Shown here: positions 8,703-18,409 of the stretch, piece by piece | How the letters are laid out: the number at the start of each line of letters is the position of its first letter | Numbering within the stretch: the first letter of the stretch is position 1 | DNA from: Methanosalsum natronophilum | GTDB lineage: Archaea; Halobacteriota; Methanosarcinia; Methanosarcinales; Methanosarcinaceae | Direction: 5' to 3' | NCBI RefSeq assembly: GCF_024808815.1 | Contig: NZ_JANUCS010000010.1 | Location: 1 to 64,000, forward strand | Length of the DNA: 64,000 nt | Notes under the pieces: generated by a model | Databases searched by the model: none | What the model was told of the DNA's origin: nothing | The model's input: only the letters and a program-made list of their open reading frames with translations | Translations under genes and position numbers: made by a program

Positions 8703-11153
8703 TCATGACTTTAAACCAATGTTCTTTCTTTTCAGTCTTAATGAATTAAGGACTACTGTCAAAGAGCTTATAGCCATAGCTGCAGCACCGATCATTGGAT
8801 GGAGTAACCCGAAAAAAGCTGCGGGTATCGCTACTGCATTATATATCCAGGCCCAGAAATAATTCTCCTTGATCTTACGAAACGTTGACCTTGACAACTT
8901 TATCGCTGATACTACTGAAGTAATATCACCTCTTATCAGAGTAATATCAGCAGACTCGATTGCTATATCCGTCCCAGTTCCAATAGCAATACCAACATTT
9001 GCTTGTTTTAGTGCAGGTGCATCATTTATACCGTCACCCACCATAGCAACATTACCATATTGTTCCTGTAATTTTTTAATTTCCTCTACCTTACCACTAG
9101 GCAAGACATCTGAAATCACGTAACTGATCCCAACCTTCTCAGCAACAGATTCAGCGGTATTCCTATTATCACCAGTGATCATGGCAGTCCTAATACCCAT
9201 TTTCTCAATCTCTTCAATCGCCCTAACTGAATCTTCCTTTATTACATCAGCAATTGCAATAATCCCTATTATCTGCGAGCTTTTAACAACTATAACCACG
9301 GTTTTACCGGCACTTTCCAGTTCTTCCATGTTAGATTCAAGTTCATCATAACCCAAATCATAAGTCTCTAATATCTTACGGTTACCTACAATAATCTCAG
9401 TTTCGTTGATCTTACCTTTCACACCTTTACCTGTGATCGACTCAAATTCCTGAAGATCAAACAATTCAATATTCTCATCTTTTGTTTTATTTATGATAGC
9501 AAATGCAAGTGGGTGTTCTGATACGGATTCCAAACTCGCTGCATATGATAACAGTTCAGTATCATTGCTACCCTTAAATGAGATCATATCGGTTACTTGA
9601 GGTTCTCCTTTAGTAATAGTACCAGTCTTATCAAATGCAATCAGATTCACATCTTTCATTGTCTGTATGGCTTCCCCGCTTCGAATAAGAATACCGCGCT
9701 CTGCCCCCATCCCACTACCTACCATCAGTGCAGTAGGTGTTGCAAGACCAAGCGCACATGGACATGATATTACCAATACAGCTGTAGTTGCGAGTATAGC
9801 TAATGTGAATAATGGAACATCAGTATTACTCCATGGAAAACTAAAATATTCAACTATACCAATATGAAACTGGGGGAATAGTAGCCAGGAGACGGAAGCC
9901 ATTACTGCAATAAAAATTACCGCGGGTACAAAATAACCAGTAACCCTATCAGCAAACTCTTGAATTGGTACCTTTGAACCCTGTGCCTGTTCCACCATTG
10001 ATATGACCTGTGAGAGAAATGTATCCTTACCAACCTTTGTAACTTTCACTTTCATAGAACCTTGCTGATTAATGGTGGACCCTATAACTTCATCACCTTC
10101 CTTCCTTTCAACAGGCATGGATTCACCTGTTGCCATGGATTCATCTACTGTGCTGTATCCAGATACAACTATACCGTCAGTTGGTATTTTTTCACCTGGC
10201 TTGATCAGCATAATATCTTCAAGTTGAAGTGATTTTACGGGAACTTCCTTTTCAACACCCTCAACAAGTATTCGAGCTTTCTTAGCCTCAAGAGCAACTA
10301 GTTTCTTTATCGCCTGGGATGCCCTTCCTTTTGCTTTCGTTTCAAGGTACCTCCCTACAAGATGAAGTGCCATGATAGTAGCTGCCATTTCCACAAATGT
10401 AGTTACTGGGAACCAGAAACCAAGCATACTCAAGAAGTAGGGTACCAGTGATCCCATAGTGATCAAAGTATCCATATTCGCAGAACCGTGCCGTAACGCT
10501 TTCCAAGTAGCACGATGTGTATCTGCACCTGCGATGAATACCGATGGTATAGCTAGAATTGCTGTTAAAAAGAAATAACCTGGTATAGGTTCATAAAACA
10601 TATGAACTGTCATCAATACCATAATTATACTTGCAGAAGATGCTGCGATCCACATTTTTCTAGCAGCTTTATCAAGTTTAGCCTGTTCTGGATCATGTTC
10701 ATCTTCCACTTCATCATCAAATGAAATACCATAACCCGTATCTTCAACTGTGTCTTTTATGTCATCTAATGTAACAATTGAGGAATCATAGGATATAGTT
10801 GCTCTAGATGTTGCAAAATTCACATTAGCTTCATGTACACCTGTAACTGAACCAAGGGAACGTTCCAACCTTTGTGCACATGCAGCACATGTCATATCTT
10901 CAATCCTAGCACTAATACTTTTGATTGTATCCCCATTTTGGTCAGCTGAACTCGCTTTATACCCTAGTTCCTCAACTGACTTAATTATAGTATCAACATC
11001 TATTTGCTGTGGATCATAGTCTATGAAAGCCTTTTCAGCAGGAAGATTCACAGTAATCGAATTTATACCATTAACCTTTTTCAGCCCTTCTTCTACTCGT
11101 CTGGAACACGAAGAACATGTCATTCCATCTATTTTTAAAACAAGTTTTACCAT
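8703..11153 (-). CDS. copA: copper-translocating P1B-type ATPase
   Basis: Membrane copper exporter of 816 residues. Two heavy-metal-associated domains lie at the N-terminus, with metal sites MTCSSC (Cys 13 and 16) and MTCAAC (Cys 89 and 92). The P-type ATPase core has the TGES phosphatase loop (ATGESMPVE), the intramembrane copper site CPC in ISCPCALGL near 462, the phosphorylated aspartate in DKTGTITKG near 507, the nucleotide-binding HP in SEHPLA and the hinge GDGINDAP near 704. The CPC motif with two CxxC domains points to Cu(I). A good ribosome-binding site (AGGTGGA) precedes ATG. A palindrome 87 bases upstream may regulate it. Confidence 0.96.
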   Translation of the reverse strand: MVKLVLKIDGMTCSSCSRRVEEGLKKVNGINSITVNLPAEKAFIDYDPQQIDVDTIIKSVEELGYKASSADQNGDTIKSISARIEDMTCAACAQRLERSLGSVTGVHEANVNFATSRATISYDSSIVTLDDIKDTVEDTGYGISFDDEVEDEHDPEQAKLDKAARKMWIAASSASIIMVLMTVHMFYEPIPGYFFLTAILAIPSVFIAGADTHRATWKALRHGSANMDTLITMGSLVPYFLSMLGFWFPVTTFVEMAATIMALHLVGRYLETKAKGRASQAIKKLVALEAKKARILVEGVEKEVPVKSLQLEDIMLIKPGEKIPTDGIVVSGYSTVDESMATGESMPVERKEGDEVIGSTINQQGSMKVKVTKVGKDTFLSQVISMVEQAQGSKVPIQEFADRVTGYFVPAVIFIAVMASVSWLLFPQFHIGIVEYFSFPWSNTDVPLFTLAILATTAVLVISCPCALGLATPTALMVGSGMGAERGILIRSGEAIQTMKDVNLIAFDKTGTITKGEPQVTDMISFKGSNDTELLSYAASLESVSEHPLAFAIINKTKDENIELFDLQEFESITGKGVKGKINETEIIVGNRKILETYDLGYDELESNMEELESAGKTVVIVVKSSQIIGIIAIADVIKEDSVRAIEEIEKMGIRTAMITGDNRNTAESVAEKVGISYVISDVLPSGKVEEIKKLQEQYGNVAMVGDGINDAPALKQANVGIAIGTGTDIAIESADITLIRGDITSVVSAIKLSRSTFRKIKENYFWAWIYNAVAIPAAFFGLLHPMIGAAAMAISSLTVVLNSLRLKRKNIGLKS

Positions 11154-11239
11154 AAATCCACCTGATCTGAAAATAAAGTTTCAACTAGAGGTTTCTGAAA
11201 ACTCTATATGAATAAAGAGTATTTGTAGATTTGTGTATT

Positions 11240-11254
11240 GGCATTTAAAATGCC
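11240..11254. promoter_or_regulatory. perfect 15-bp palindrome upstream of copA
   Basis: GGCATTT-A-AAATGCC is a perfect inverted repeat between the end of the unknown gene at 11279 and the start of copA at 11153. A second, looser repeat ACTCT/AGAGT lies near 11202-11221, around a possible TATA region. It could be an operator for a metal-sensing repressor, or a terminator hairpin of the upstream gene, though no T-run follows on the minus strand. Confidence 0.4.
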
Positions 11255-11278
11255 TAATAAAATGAGAAATAGTCTTTT

Positions 11279-11884
11279 TTAGGGGGTTGTAGCTATCTTC
11301 TTTTCCTGTTCTTCACTCATTTTTCTTCTGATCTTTTTTAGGACATAGATCATTGCACGTTCATCTTCTTCGAAAATAGCCCATTTCTTGTCAGCTAACT
11401 CCAAAAGTTCATCTTTATGAGCAATCAATTCTTCATCGGTCATTTTTGGATGAACGTTATGCCTTTCCTTGATCCACTCTTCAAATCGCCAGAGACCGCC
11501 TTCTTCAATTAAAGGTACCTCGAAAAGCTTAGAACCTATCTGATATAAACAATCTTCACCTTTTTCATTGAACTCACAAGCAATCCCATTATCCGTCCAT
11601 ACCGTTTTCATGTTCTTCTTAGCTTCTTCGATCAAGGGCATTAAGTTAGTTTGTATCCAACCTTTCAAGAGTACAGCATTTACATTATGAGGAAGACTAA
11701 ACCTTGAGACTATATTATAATATTCCCTAGCAGGTACCGCATATGTATAGTTCATCCTGACAACCCATATTTTCTCGAGTAACCAATCTATCTTTAACCA
11801 GATAGGAACTTGTCTTGACATCTTGCCTGGACAGTTCAATTCAATTAAATCTGTGGGTTTCTCATAATTAATCTCAATCTTCAA
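11279..11884 (-). CDS. protein of unknown function, 201 residues
   Basis: I do not recognise this protein. It is soluble and highly charged, with no signal peptide or membrane segment. There is a Trp-rich start (VPIWLKIDWLLEKIWVVRMNY near 26-47), two isolated cysteines (19 and about 104, 112) and a long, probably helical, acidic-basic C-terminus (MTDEELIAHKDELLELADKKW and KKIRRKMSEEQEKK). The frame is clean and codon use is like the neighbours. It ends 125 bases before copA on the same strand, so a link with copper handling is possible but weak. Confidence 0.7.
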   Translation of the reverse strand: MKIEINYEKPTDLIELNCPGKMSRQVPIWLKIDWLLEKIWVVRMNYTYAVPAREYYNIVSRFSLPHNVNAVLLKGWIQTNLMPLIEEAKKNMKTVWTDNGIACEFNEKGEDCLYQIGSKLFEVPLIEEGGLWRFEEWIKERHNVHPKMTDEELIAHKDELLELADKKWAIFEEDERAMIYVLKKIRRKMSEEQEKKIATTP

Positions 11885-12044
11885 TTTACTACACCTGTAC
11901 GGACTTTTTTCTAGATTATATTATTCTTTTAGTCGCAATTATTCCCGTTAAACATACCTCGTCCCATAAATAGATTTTGGGTGCAATATATCTTACAGTC
12001 TCTTAAAAATTAAAAGAATGAAAGGTATAGCTAAGTTTACCTTT

Positions 12045-12554
12045 TCATTCAGTCCATGCTTTCTTCTGAGCTACCATATCTTTAGCAAACTCTTCGGCCT
12101 TCTCGAGTTTAGATGCGTCAGGTTGACCTTTGCCAGAAGCGCACATTTCAGCAAACGCTTGCATTTGTGGATCATCCGAGTTCTGAAGCATATCCATAAC
12201 TTTCTGTGCAACCTCACCCTGACAATTAAATGTTCCTACAATGTTAGCGCCCGATGCTAGACCTCTAGCAGTAGAGATCCAATCGGATATTGGGTCAGCT
12301 CCTTCAGGTACACCATGTGTCATGAACAGAGCAATATCTTTACCCACAGTTTTATTCTTCAAAAACTCCTGCGCATCCTTTGGAGCATTGAATTGGTTTA
12401 CGGGGAATCCAATAAATACCAAATCATATTCTTCCAAGCTATTTACCTCAGTTAAAGGTAAGATCTCTTTATCATCACTAACAGCACCATAGATCGATTC
12501 TGCAACTTTCTTTGTGTTCCCAGTCTGAGATACATATGTTACTAGCACTTTCAT
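12045..12554 (-). CDS. flavodoxin-family protein
   Basis: A 169-residue single-domain flavodoxin-like protein, expected to bind FMN and carry electrons. The FMN phosphate loop SQTGNTKKVA is at about 9-18, after the first strand MKVLVTYV; the second strand region reads YDLVFIGFPVN, and the third ALFMTHGVPEG. The C-terminal third (NSDDPQMQAFAEM to the end) is an extra charged helical tail in place of the usual last strand and helix. GGAGG lies upstream of ATG. It stands alone, so no partner can be named. Confidence 0.88.
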   Translation of the reverse strand: MKVLVTYVSQTGNTKKVAESIYGAVSDDKEILPLTEVNSLEEYDLVFIGFPVNQFNAPKDAQEFLKNKTVGKDIALFMTHGVPEGADPISDWISTARGLASGANIVGTFNCQGEVAQKVMDMLQNSDDPQMQAFAEMCASGKGQPDASKLEKAEEFAKDMVAQKKAWTE

Positions 12555-12754
12555 AAACTACTCCTCCATAATTATATTTTGATAATAACCCGTTTTTCAC
12601 TAAGTATATATTATATACTAGGTAGTTTATGTCAGTTTTGGATGTTTCAACGATATTGACCATAATACTAAATAGTCAATGAAAAAAAGAACTGGTGAAT
12701 AGAATAAAGTAAAATTTTTTATTCCATTCATGTCAAATATAAGGTTTACTCAAT

Positions 12755-13564
12755 TTACTCAAATACCATTTCAGGGTCCATCTCTGGATCCATTTGTTGA
12801 GTTTCGTCCATTTCAGGTTCATCTTCAATTGATACGACCTCAATATCGAAAGTTAGGGTCTTACCGGCCATTGGATGATTTGGATCAAACTCAATATGCG
12901 TGTCAGTAACATCTTTTACTGTAAGTTGTTGACCCATTGGTGTAAATACATCTTCTCCAACTTCAGGGACTTCATCAGTTCCCATGAATTCCTGGTATTC
13001 CTCAATTGAGAATAGTATCTGTAACTCAAGCTCAACATGAGTGTCAGTGACATCTACCACAGTAAGTCTTTGTCCCATTTGCTCGATTACGTCACCTTCT
13101 TGCGGTGCATCTTCGGGGTCAGGGATTTCAGCTTCTTCGTCTGTCATTGCAGCTTGTTGTAATAACTGTTGATACTCTTCAATTGAAACAGGTATGACAA
13201 AATCTTCCTGATATTCACCATAAGCATCTTCTGGTTCAAGTGTAACTGATTTTTGTTCACCTTCACTCATTCCCATAAGTGCTTCCTCTAAACCAGGAAT
13301 TATCTGCTGGGTTCCAACTTGAACTGTTAGTGGTTCATATGGCATATCGGGTACATGTATATCATGTTCCTGTGCCACTTCCTCTCTTGATGTTTCAAAC
13401 ACTGTACCATCTTCATGCATTGCTGTATAGTGGAACGATACTATGTCACCAGATTCTACTGTCCGATCATCTGGAATCAAATCTCCATTATCCATTTCAG
13501 CACAGCCACTAAGTAGTACTGCACCTGCTAAGACAATCAAAGATAGCATAATTTTTCGATTCAT
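12755..13564 (-). CDS. FKBP-type peptidyl-prolyl isomerase lipoprotein with duplicated insert domain
   Basis: A lipid-anchored, externally facing FKBP prolyl isomerase of 269 residues. A signal peptide ends in the lipobox LLSGC, with Cys 21 as the anchor. The FKBP core follows: VSFHYTAMHEDGTVFETS near 42-59, then GTQQIIPGLEEALMGMSEGE near 84-103 and EPEDAYGEY. The SlyD-like insert-in-flap domain appears twice. An IEEYQ...MGQRLTVVDVTDTHVE unit at about 128-178 is followed by IEEYQ...MGQQLTVKDVTDTHIE at about 187-225, then DPNHPMAGKTL returns to the FKBP fold. The C-terminus is acidic with repeated MDPE. It probably folds secreted surface proteins. Confidence 0.9.
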   Translation of the reverse strand: MNRKIMLSLIVLAGAVLLSGCAEMDNGDLIPDDRTVESGDIVSFHYTAMHEDGTVFETSREEVAQEHDIHVPDMPYEPLTVQVGTQQIIPGLEEALMGMSEGEQKSVTLEPEDAYGEYQEDFVIPVSIEEYQQLLQQAAMTDEEAEIPDPEDAPQEGDVIEQMGQRLTVVDVTDTHVELELQILFSIEEYQEFMGTDEVPEVGEDVFTPMGQQLTVKDVTDTHIEFDPNHPMAGKTLTFDIEVVSIEDEPEMDETQQMDPEMDPEMVFE

Positions 13565-14107
13565 AGTTGATTAAAATGTGGAGGGGTTCAATAAGTGTTT
13601 TGGTAGATTCGATCAAGTTTGAACCTATTCAAGATAATATATCAAAATATCACTTATTTTATGCATTAGAGTGCTTAAACTTATTTTTAATGGCTTATTT
13701 TAGACAGAATGAACATACAAAATAAAACACAAATAACTAAAACAACACCAAATAAGAGAAATGAAAGTTGATATAAATAGAGCAACCCTAAAGCTTGTAT
13801 GTAAGCTCTATCCACCTATTCCCCATGTTATCTCTACTTCGCTGGCGTTGAAGATTAATTTCAATCTTTTCAATATTTTTGGTGGTGAGTTCGTGAAAAT
13901 GTAATCCTATGTGACCTACATCATTTCAGAAAATGTACCAAATATAGCAACTGGCTAACTATTTTATCTATAACATTAAGGCAAAGTAGCATTTTTTTCA
14001 TCCTTTACAATAAAAAGAGGTTGATAGTTTCTACTAAATGCAGTTCCTACAGGATTTCAAATGTGTAACAAAAAAATGAAAAAATAGTAACTCATGTTAC
14101 CATTTAA
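13565..14107. other. intergenic region without a supported gene
   Basis: This 543-base stretch lies between the start of the FKBP lipoprotein gene and the end of the beta-helix gene. It is AT rich. A 46-codon open frame on the minus strand (13788-13925) reads protein-like (ELTTKNIEKIEINLQRQR) but has no start codon and opens at a stop, so it may be a gene remnant. A TATA-like GATATATTATC near 13636-13646 on the minus strand could serve the FKBP gene. Confidence 0.35.
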
Positions 14108-15610
14108 TTATTTCTTTGTTTCTTTTCTCAGAATCATGAACATAGAAATTCCAAGCAGACCAACGATTAAAAGTAATGGATTCATTGTAGGAACTGAGGC
14201 AAAACTTGAGCATACACAGAAATCGTTTGGTTTAGGATGAATGTCTGTATCCGGGCATTCTGTAGGTGGACACGCATCTAAAGCTTCTGATTTATATGGA
14301 TCAAAATCCACATTCTCTGAAACGAAATCTCCTGTACCAAATAATCCTACACCTGATGGCCCTGAGCTGTCACCCCACCAATTGCTGGTAGCATTAACAA
14401 TTTCATTATTATTGTTCATGTTGACCACTCCATTCACGTTACCATAAATATTGTTTTCATGTGCTGTAGTGTTTTTTACTCCGTAATTATCTCCTCCACT
14501 GACAAGTATACCATATTCGTTATTGTAGAAATCATTGAATCTAAGAGTATTATTCGTGGTAGGTCCAAATGAATTGTATCTGTAATCATTGGTGATTCTT
14601 ATGCCTGCAGTTGAATTATAGATTACATTGCACTCAAATACAATGTTGTGACAAAGATAAACTAAAATTCCGTCACCAGGATTCATACCCATCCCCATTT
14701 CCCAGTCAGGACTTGTGCGGTTTTCATTATCAAATATTATATTCCCTTTTACAAGTGATTCACTTTGAGAATCAGCGATCACTGATTTGTCTGCACCTTT
14801 ATGATTTATCTTGTAAAGTAAAAGACCTGGTCCTTTATTTTTGTAGATCTTATTGTTCTCAATTATGACCTGAGTAATTCCTAGAACATGAGCTTTGGAA
14901 TAAACTATTATTCCACCAACTTTATGTTCATTTGGTGAAATTGCTCCAGCATTCTCATTTTCATAAACTTCATTACAAGAAATTGTAAGCGTTCCAGTAC
15001 CAGTGACAGAACCAACATGGACATAAATTCCTCTTTCTACATTATTTGAAACAATATTGTTGAGAATACTGCCATAAGAATAAAATGTAATTCCATCACC
15101 ATTATTCTCAATAGACTTACTGTTTTGGACTGTTCCGTTTTGATCTTCTCGTACCCTTATACCGTCATTAGAATTGTTATGAGTTACGATATTATCTATT
15201 AACACCCCTTGTGTCTTATCAGCGTACACACCACGGTCAGGTGAATGGTGAACCTCAAAGTTCTTTACAGTAACACCTTCCACACCTTTGATCAAAATTC
15301 CATGTCCACATGTAAAAGTTGATAGATTTAGTACACTATTAGGTACACCATTACCATCTGTAGCTCCAATCAAGCTTAGGTTGGCCTTACTTTCACCAAT
15401 AGTTAACTGTTCCACAAAAGTACCTGGACCCACTTCAATAGTATCTTCTGGAGATGCATTATCAATAGCATCCTGAATAGATTCACCTTCTTCCACATAT
15501 ATTGTAGCTGCACCTGCTGCTCCGACCATACCAAAAACAAAAGTCAGCATCAAACAAGCAACAATAAAAACACTAGTTGATTTTTCATTTAAACTTATCA
15601 CTTTACCCAC
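14108..15610 (-). CDS. secreted right-handed beta-helix (NosD-like) protein with VPxxxP sorting tail
   Basis: A 500-residue cell-surface protein. Residues 1-35 form a signal peptide (VACLMLTFVFGMVGAAGAA). Next comes the AAIYVEEG.SIQDAIDNASPEDTIEVGPG opening typical of NosD/pectin-lyase-like beta-helices, then many parallel beta-helix turns rich in Asn and Gly (NNSNDGI, NNGDGI, NNVERGIYV, NNKIYKNKGPG, NEYGILV). SNWWGDSSGPSG closes the helix, a motif frequent in methanogen surface proteins. The tail has VPTMNP at 473-478, a hydrophobic stretch and the basic end RKETKK. VPxxxP is the pattern described for one archaeosortase class, so the protein is likely sorted and anchored. The ligand is unknown. 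Confidence 0.88.
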   Translation of the reverse strand: MGKVISLNEKSTSVFIVACLMLTFVFGMVGAAGAATIYVEEGESIQDAIDNASPEDTIEVGPGTFVEQLTIGESKANLSLIGATDGNGVPNSVLNLSTFTCGHGILIKGVEGVTVKNFEVHHSPDRGVYADKTQGVLIDNIVTHNNSNDGIRVREDQNGTVQNSKSIENNGDGITFYSYGSILNNIVSNNVERGIYVHVGSVTGTGTLTISCNEVYENENAGAISPNEHKVGGIIVYSKAHVLGITQVIIENNKIYKNKGPGLLLYKINHKGADKSVIADSQSESLVKGNIIFDNENRTSPDWEMGMGMNPGDGILVYLCHNIVFECNVIYNSTAGIRITNDYRYNSFGPTTNNTLRFNDFYNNEYGILVSGGDNYGVKNTTAHENNIYGNVNGVVNMNNNNEIVNATSNWWGDSSGPSGVGLFGTGDFVSENVDFDPYKSEALDACPPTECPDTDIHPKPNDFCVCSSFASVPTMNPLLLIVGLLGISMFMILRKETKK

Positions 15611-16284
15611 CCCAATATATTGTAATATAGGATATAATTTTTTACAAAGATAAATATCAACACAATTTTACATATAAAGATGAGAAACTAAGTTATAGGA
15701 TAATCTCTTATTTGCTCTAAATAAAATAATTCTATTCGTACAATGCATCATTTTGTTCTCTTTTTAGTCCATGATCAAAGGTTTACTAACAAATGAATGT
15801 ATTTTCTAGAAGTAGCATTATTGAACGTGCTTCAAGCTTTGCTTGTGTTAGTACATTAGCAGTTTTTATCCCAGTTGAGTATTCTGAGTAGATGTTGATA
15901 TACTCTTTTTTTAATACTCACCTTTTCTATATTCCCTTGACAAAAGCATAAATAATAGCATAATTCATTGAGCTAACTCTATCTCAATACCACATGTTAA
16001 CCTGATAAACAGTACCAACTCTCTCATATTATTTAATTTTACTATGTCTAAATTCTTTAGAGTTTGATTAAGATTCAGTTGATTCAGTGAATTTAACAGA
16101 TATATAGTTGACAAACCATCTGCATGCAAAAAAGGATAACAAATATAATGAGAATAAGGTATTAATTGTTGGTTCGATTCTTCTATGATATTATAAGCTG
16201 TTAGTTAAGAACTTCTTATAATTGTTAAATCCTCAGAATTAGCAGGTATACAAATATTGATGATTCAATAATATAATATTAGAT
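15611..16284. other. intergenic region without a supported gene
   Basis: A 674-base, very AT-rich stretch between the start of the beta-helix gene and tRNA-Met, both on the minus strand. I see no RNA gene or repeat. A short minus-strand open frame around 15786-15918 (INIYSEYSTGIKTANVL) lacks a start codon because seven A residues break the link to an upstream GTG; it may be a decayed fragment. The promoter of the beta-helix gene must lie in the first 100 bases. Confidence 0.35.
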
Positions 16285-16394
16285 GCCCGGAGCGTGACTC
16301 GAACACGCGACCTCCAGATATCTCAGGAGATTTTGGACGCTCATATTTTATTTCCCTATGAGTCTGGCGCCCCAACCTACTAGGCTATCCGGGC
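16285..16394 (-). tRNA. elongator tRNA-Met (CAT) with a 37-base intron
   Basis: On the minus strand GCCCGGA pairs with TCCGGGC as the acceptor stem. A D arm GCC/GGC, an anticodon stem CCAGA/TCTGG, a T arm GCGTG/CACGC with loop TTCGAGT and a 5-base variable loop are all present. Removing 16320-16356 gives the anticodon loop CTCATAA, anticodon CAT. The intron sits after position 37, the usual archaeal place. The elongator Met gene is one of the two tRNAs that most often carry introns in Euryarchaeota, so Met is preferred over Ile2, which shares the CAT anticodon. No CCA is encoded. Confidence 0.93.
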
Positions 16395-16704
16395 TCTAAC
16401 AAAAACTCTAAAGGTACATAGATATATTAAAGTATATCGATTGTATGTTCAGTTCGAGTTTAACAAAACTATAAACTATTATTCACTGTTCAATAGTTAA
16501 CTATATATTACAAATATTAACAAATAGAATGCAAGCGAAATACCTGTCAATATTGTTAATCTGATATGTCGAAGTTATTCCTAGATAATGACTATTATCA
16601 GCGATAGACGGGTTTTTATGTATTGAAAATATTCTATTGATACTAATATAATATAGTTAAAACCACATGGCTTATTAGACCTTGAAATTTACAGAGGTAA
16701 TTCA
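16395..16704. promoter_or_regulatory. divergent promoter region of tRNA-Met and fwd operon
   Basis: On the minus strand a TTTAATATATC box near 16417-16429 lies about 28 bases before the tRNA 5' end, the right place for its promoter. On the plus strand AATATAATATAG near 16644-16655 is the likely TATA box of the fwd operon, followed by GAGGT and the ATG of fwdD at 16705. Nothing else is recognisable. Confidence 0.5.
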
Positions 16705-17088
16705 ATGAAATTGGAAACAAAGCTCATTACCGGAAGAACAGCATACCAAGGTTCCTATCTCGAGAATAAGACGAACCCTAAATACTTTGAAGAGTGTGCA
16801 TGTTGCGAAATGAACCCTGAAGACTTAAATAAACTTGGTGTCTCAGTTGGAGAAAATCTTAACGTGAAAACAGCTTTTGGTGAAGTTGTAGTTAAAGCAC
16901 GTGAAAATGACGGGAACCCTGAAGGCATTATTTTTATTCCCATGGGCCCCTGGTCTAATGCAATAGTAAATCCTGATACTGGGGGATGCGGGACACCTGG
17001 ATTTAAGGGTATTCCTGCGGAAGTCGAGAAGACCGATAAAGAACCACTTGATATGATATCATTTATGAGAACGTATTACTACCAGTAA
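16705..17088 (+). CDS. fwdD: formylmethanofuran dehydrogenase subunit D
   Basis: First gene of the enzyme that reduces CO2 with methanofuran to formylmethanofuran (or runs backwards in methylotrophic growth). Subunit D forms the small molybdopterin-dinucleotide-binding beta-barrel that completes subunit B. The 127 residues include CACCEMNPEDLNKLGVSVGENL, a strand FGEVVVKA, and IFIPMGPWSNAIVNPDTGGCGTPGFKG, characteristic of the family. GAGGT precedes ATG. It is followed 15 bases later by fwdB. From sequence alone I cannot decide between the tungsten (fwd) and molybdenum (fmd) isoforms; the D-B-A-C order made me choose fwd. Confidence 0.93.
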   Translation: MKLETKLITGRTAYQGSYLENKTNPKYFEECACCEMNPEDLNKLGVSVGENLNVKTAFGEVVVKARENDGNPEGIIFIPMGPWSNAIVNPDTGGCGTPGFKGIPAEVEKTDKEPLDMISFMRTYYYQ

Positions 17089-17103
17089 AGGAGTTAAGAT
17101 AAA

Positions 17104-18408
17104 ATGAACGTAATAACAGATGCCATTTGTCCTTTCTGTGGCTCATTATGTGACGATCTCACAATAAAGGTCGAGAATAATAAGATCACTGATATCCAGC
17201 GTGCATGTGTGCTTGGGCACAACAAAATCGCGGGTGTCACCGATCATGCACGTATAGAAGCGCCACTTGTTCGAAAAGATGGTGAATTGGTTGAAACCAC
17301 ATATGAAGATGCGATTGAAAGAGCTGCTGAGATCCTGGTCAATTCAAAACGAGCTTTATCATACGGTTGGTCATCAACTTCATGTGAAGCTGTGAGCAAA
17401 GCTATTGAATTAGCTGAAGAAACAGGATCAGTCATAGATTCATGTGCAAATGTATGTCACGGGCCCACTACACTCGCGGTCCATGAGAAAGGGTCACCTG
17501 CAGCGTCTCTTGGCCAGGTCAAGAACAGAGCTGACCTTGTGATATTCTGGGGTTGTAATCCTGTACATGCACATCCAAGACACATGAGCAGATATTCAAT
17601 GTATGCTAAAGGATTCTTTACGAAAAAGGGAAGGAAAGGAAGACATATCGCTGTTGTCGATGTTAGAGAAACCGATACTGCCAAGATTGCTGATACCTAC
17701 GTCCAAGTTGACCCGGGTTGCGATTTCATGTTACTCCAAGCAATAAGGTCAGCAATCAATGATAATGAAGATGTTATTCCAGAGATTGTAGGTGGTGTTC
17801 CAAAAGAGACCATACTAGAACTTGCTACTATGATGAAAGAGGCTAGGTTCAGTTGCGTATTCTATGGTATGGGTACAACTCAAACAAGGTCTAAGTACAA
17901 GAACGGTGATGCCGTATCTTCATTATTATATGACCTGAACCAGTACTCAAAATCTGTCATGATACCAATGCGTGGTCACTATAATGTTACTGGCTTTGGA
18001 CAGGTGTGTAATTGGGAGACTGGGTACCCTAACGCAGTAGATTTCACACGTAAGTTCGCTTATTATAATCCGGGTGAAACCGGTGCTAGTGATACATTAT
18101 TAAGAGGTGATGTAGATGCAGCTTTAGTTGCAGCTGCTGACCCAGGTTCACATTTTGCACAGGAAGCTGTAAAATGTCTTGCCAAGATACCATTGATCCA
18201 AATTGACCCGTACCATAACCCAACAACCGAACTTGCTGATATCGTAATACCTGCAGCCGTTGTGGGAGTTGAGGCTGAAGGTACTGCTTATAGAATGGAC
18301 AGTATCCCTCTAAGGATGAAGAAATTCATTGATACTGATTTTAAGAGCGATGAACAAATAGTTACGGATATCCTTGAAAAGGTTAGGGAACTTAAAAGAG
18401 GTGCTTAA
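17104..18408 (+). CDS. fwdB: formylmethanofuran dehydrogenase subunit B (catalytic, pterin)
   Basis: The redox subunit, which carries the tungsto- or molybdopterin and a [4Fe-4S] cluster and reduces CO2 to formate. Of 434 residues, the N-terminal cluster ligands are Cys 9, 12 and 16 (CPFCGSLC) and Cys 35 (RACVLGHNK). Cys 118 in SCANVCHGPT sits where the family has the metal-ligating Cys or Sec, so this is the cysteine form. Pterin contacts include WGCNPVHAHPRH, MRGHYNVTG and VEAEGTAYRMD. It lies between fwdD and fwdA, whose ATG follows the stop by one base. Confidence 0.95.
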   Translation: MNVITDAICPFCGSLCDDLTIKVENNKITDIQRACVLGHNKIAGVTDHARIEAPLVRKDGELVETTYEDAIERAAEILVNSKRALSYGWSSTSCEAVSKAIELAEETGSVIDSCANVCHGPTTLAVHEKGSPAASLGQVKNRADLVIFWGCNPVHAHPRHMSRYSMYAKGFFTKKGRKGRHIAVVDVRETDTAKIADTYVQVDPGCDFMLLQAIRSAINDNEDVIPEIVGGVPKETILELATMMKEARFSCVFYGMGTTQTRSKYKNGDAVSSLLYDLNQYSKSVMIPMRGHYNVTGFGQVCNWETGYPNAVDFTRKFAYYNPGETGASDTLLRGDVDAALVAAADPGSHFAQEAVKCLAKIPLIQIDPYHNPTTELADIVIPAAVVGVEAEGTAYRMDSIPLRMKKFIDTDFKSDEQIVTDILEKVRELKRGA

Positions 18409-18409
18409 A

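Noticed and set aside
13788-13925. Protein-like open stretch of 46 codons on the minus strand
   Set aside because: No start codon, no ribosome-binding site and a stop just upstream; at most a gene remnant, kept only as a note in the intergenic entry.
15786-15921. Possible small minus-strand gene starting with GTG
   Set aside because: Careful counting gives seven A residues after the GTG, which puts the downstream open stretch out of frame.
16285-16394. tRNA-Ile2 with modified CAT anticodon
   Set aside because: The CAT anticodon alone would allow it, but an intron in this position is typical of elongator tRNA-Met in Euryarchaeota. Not fully excluded.
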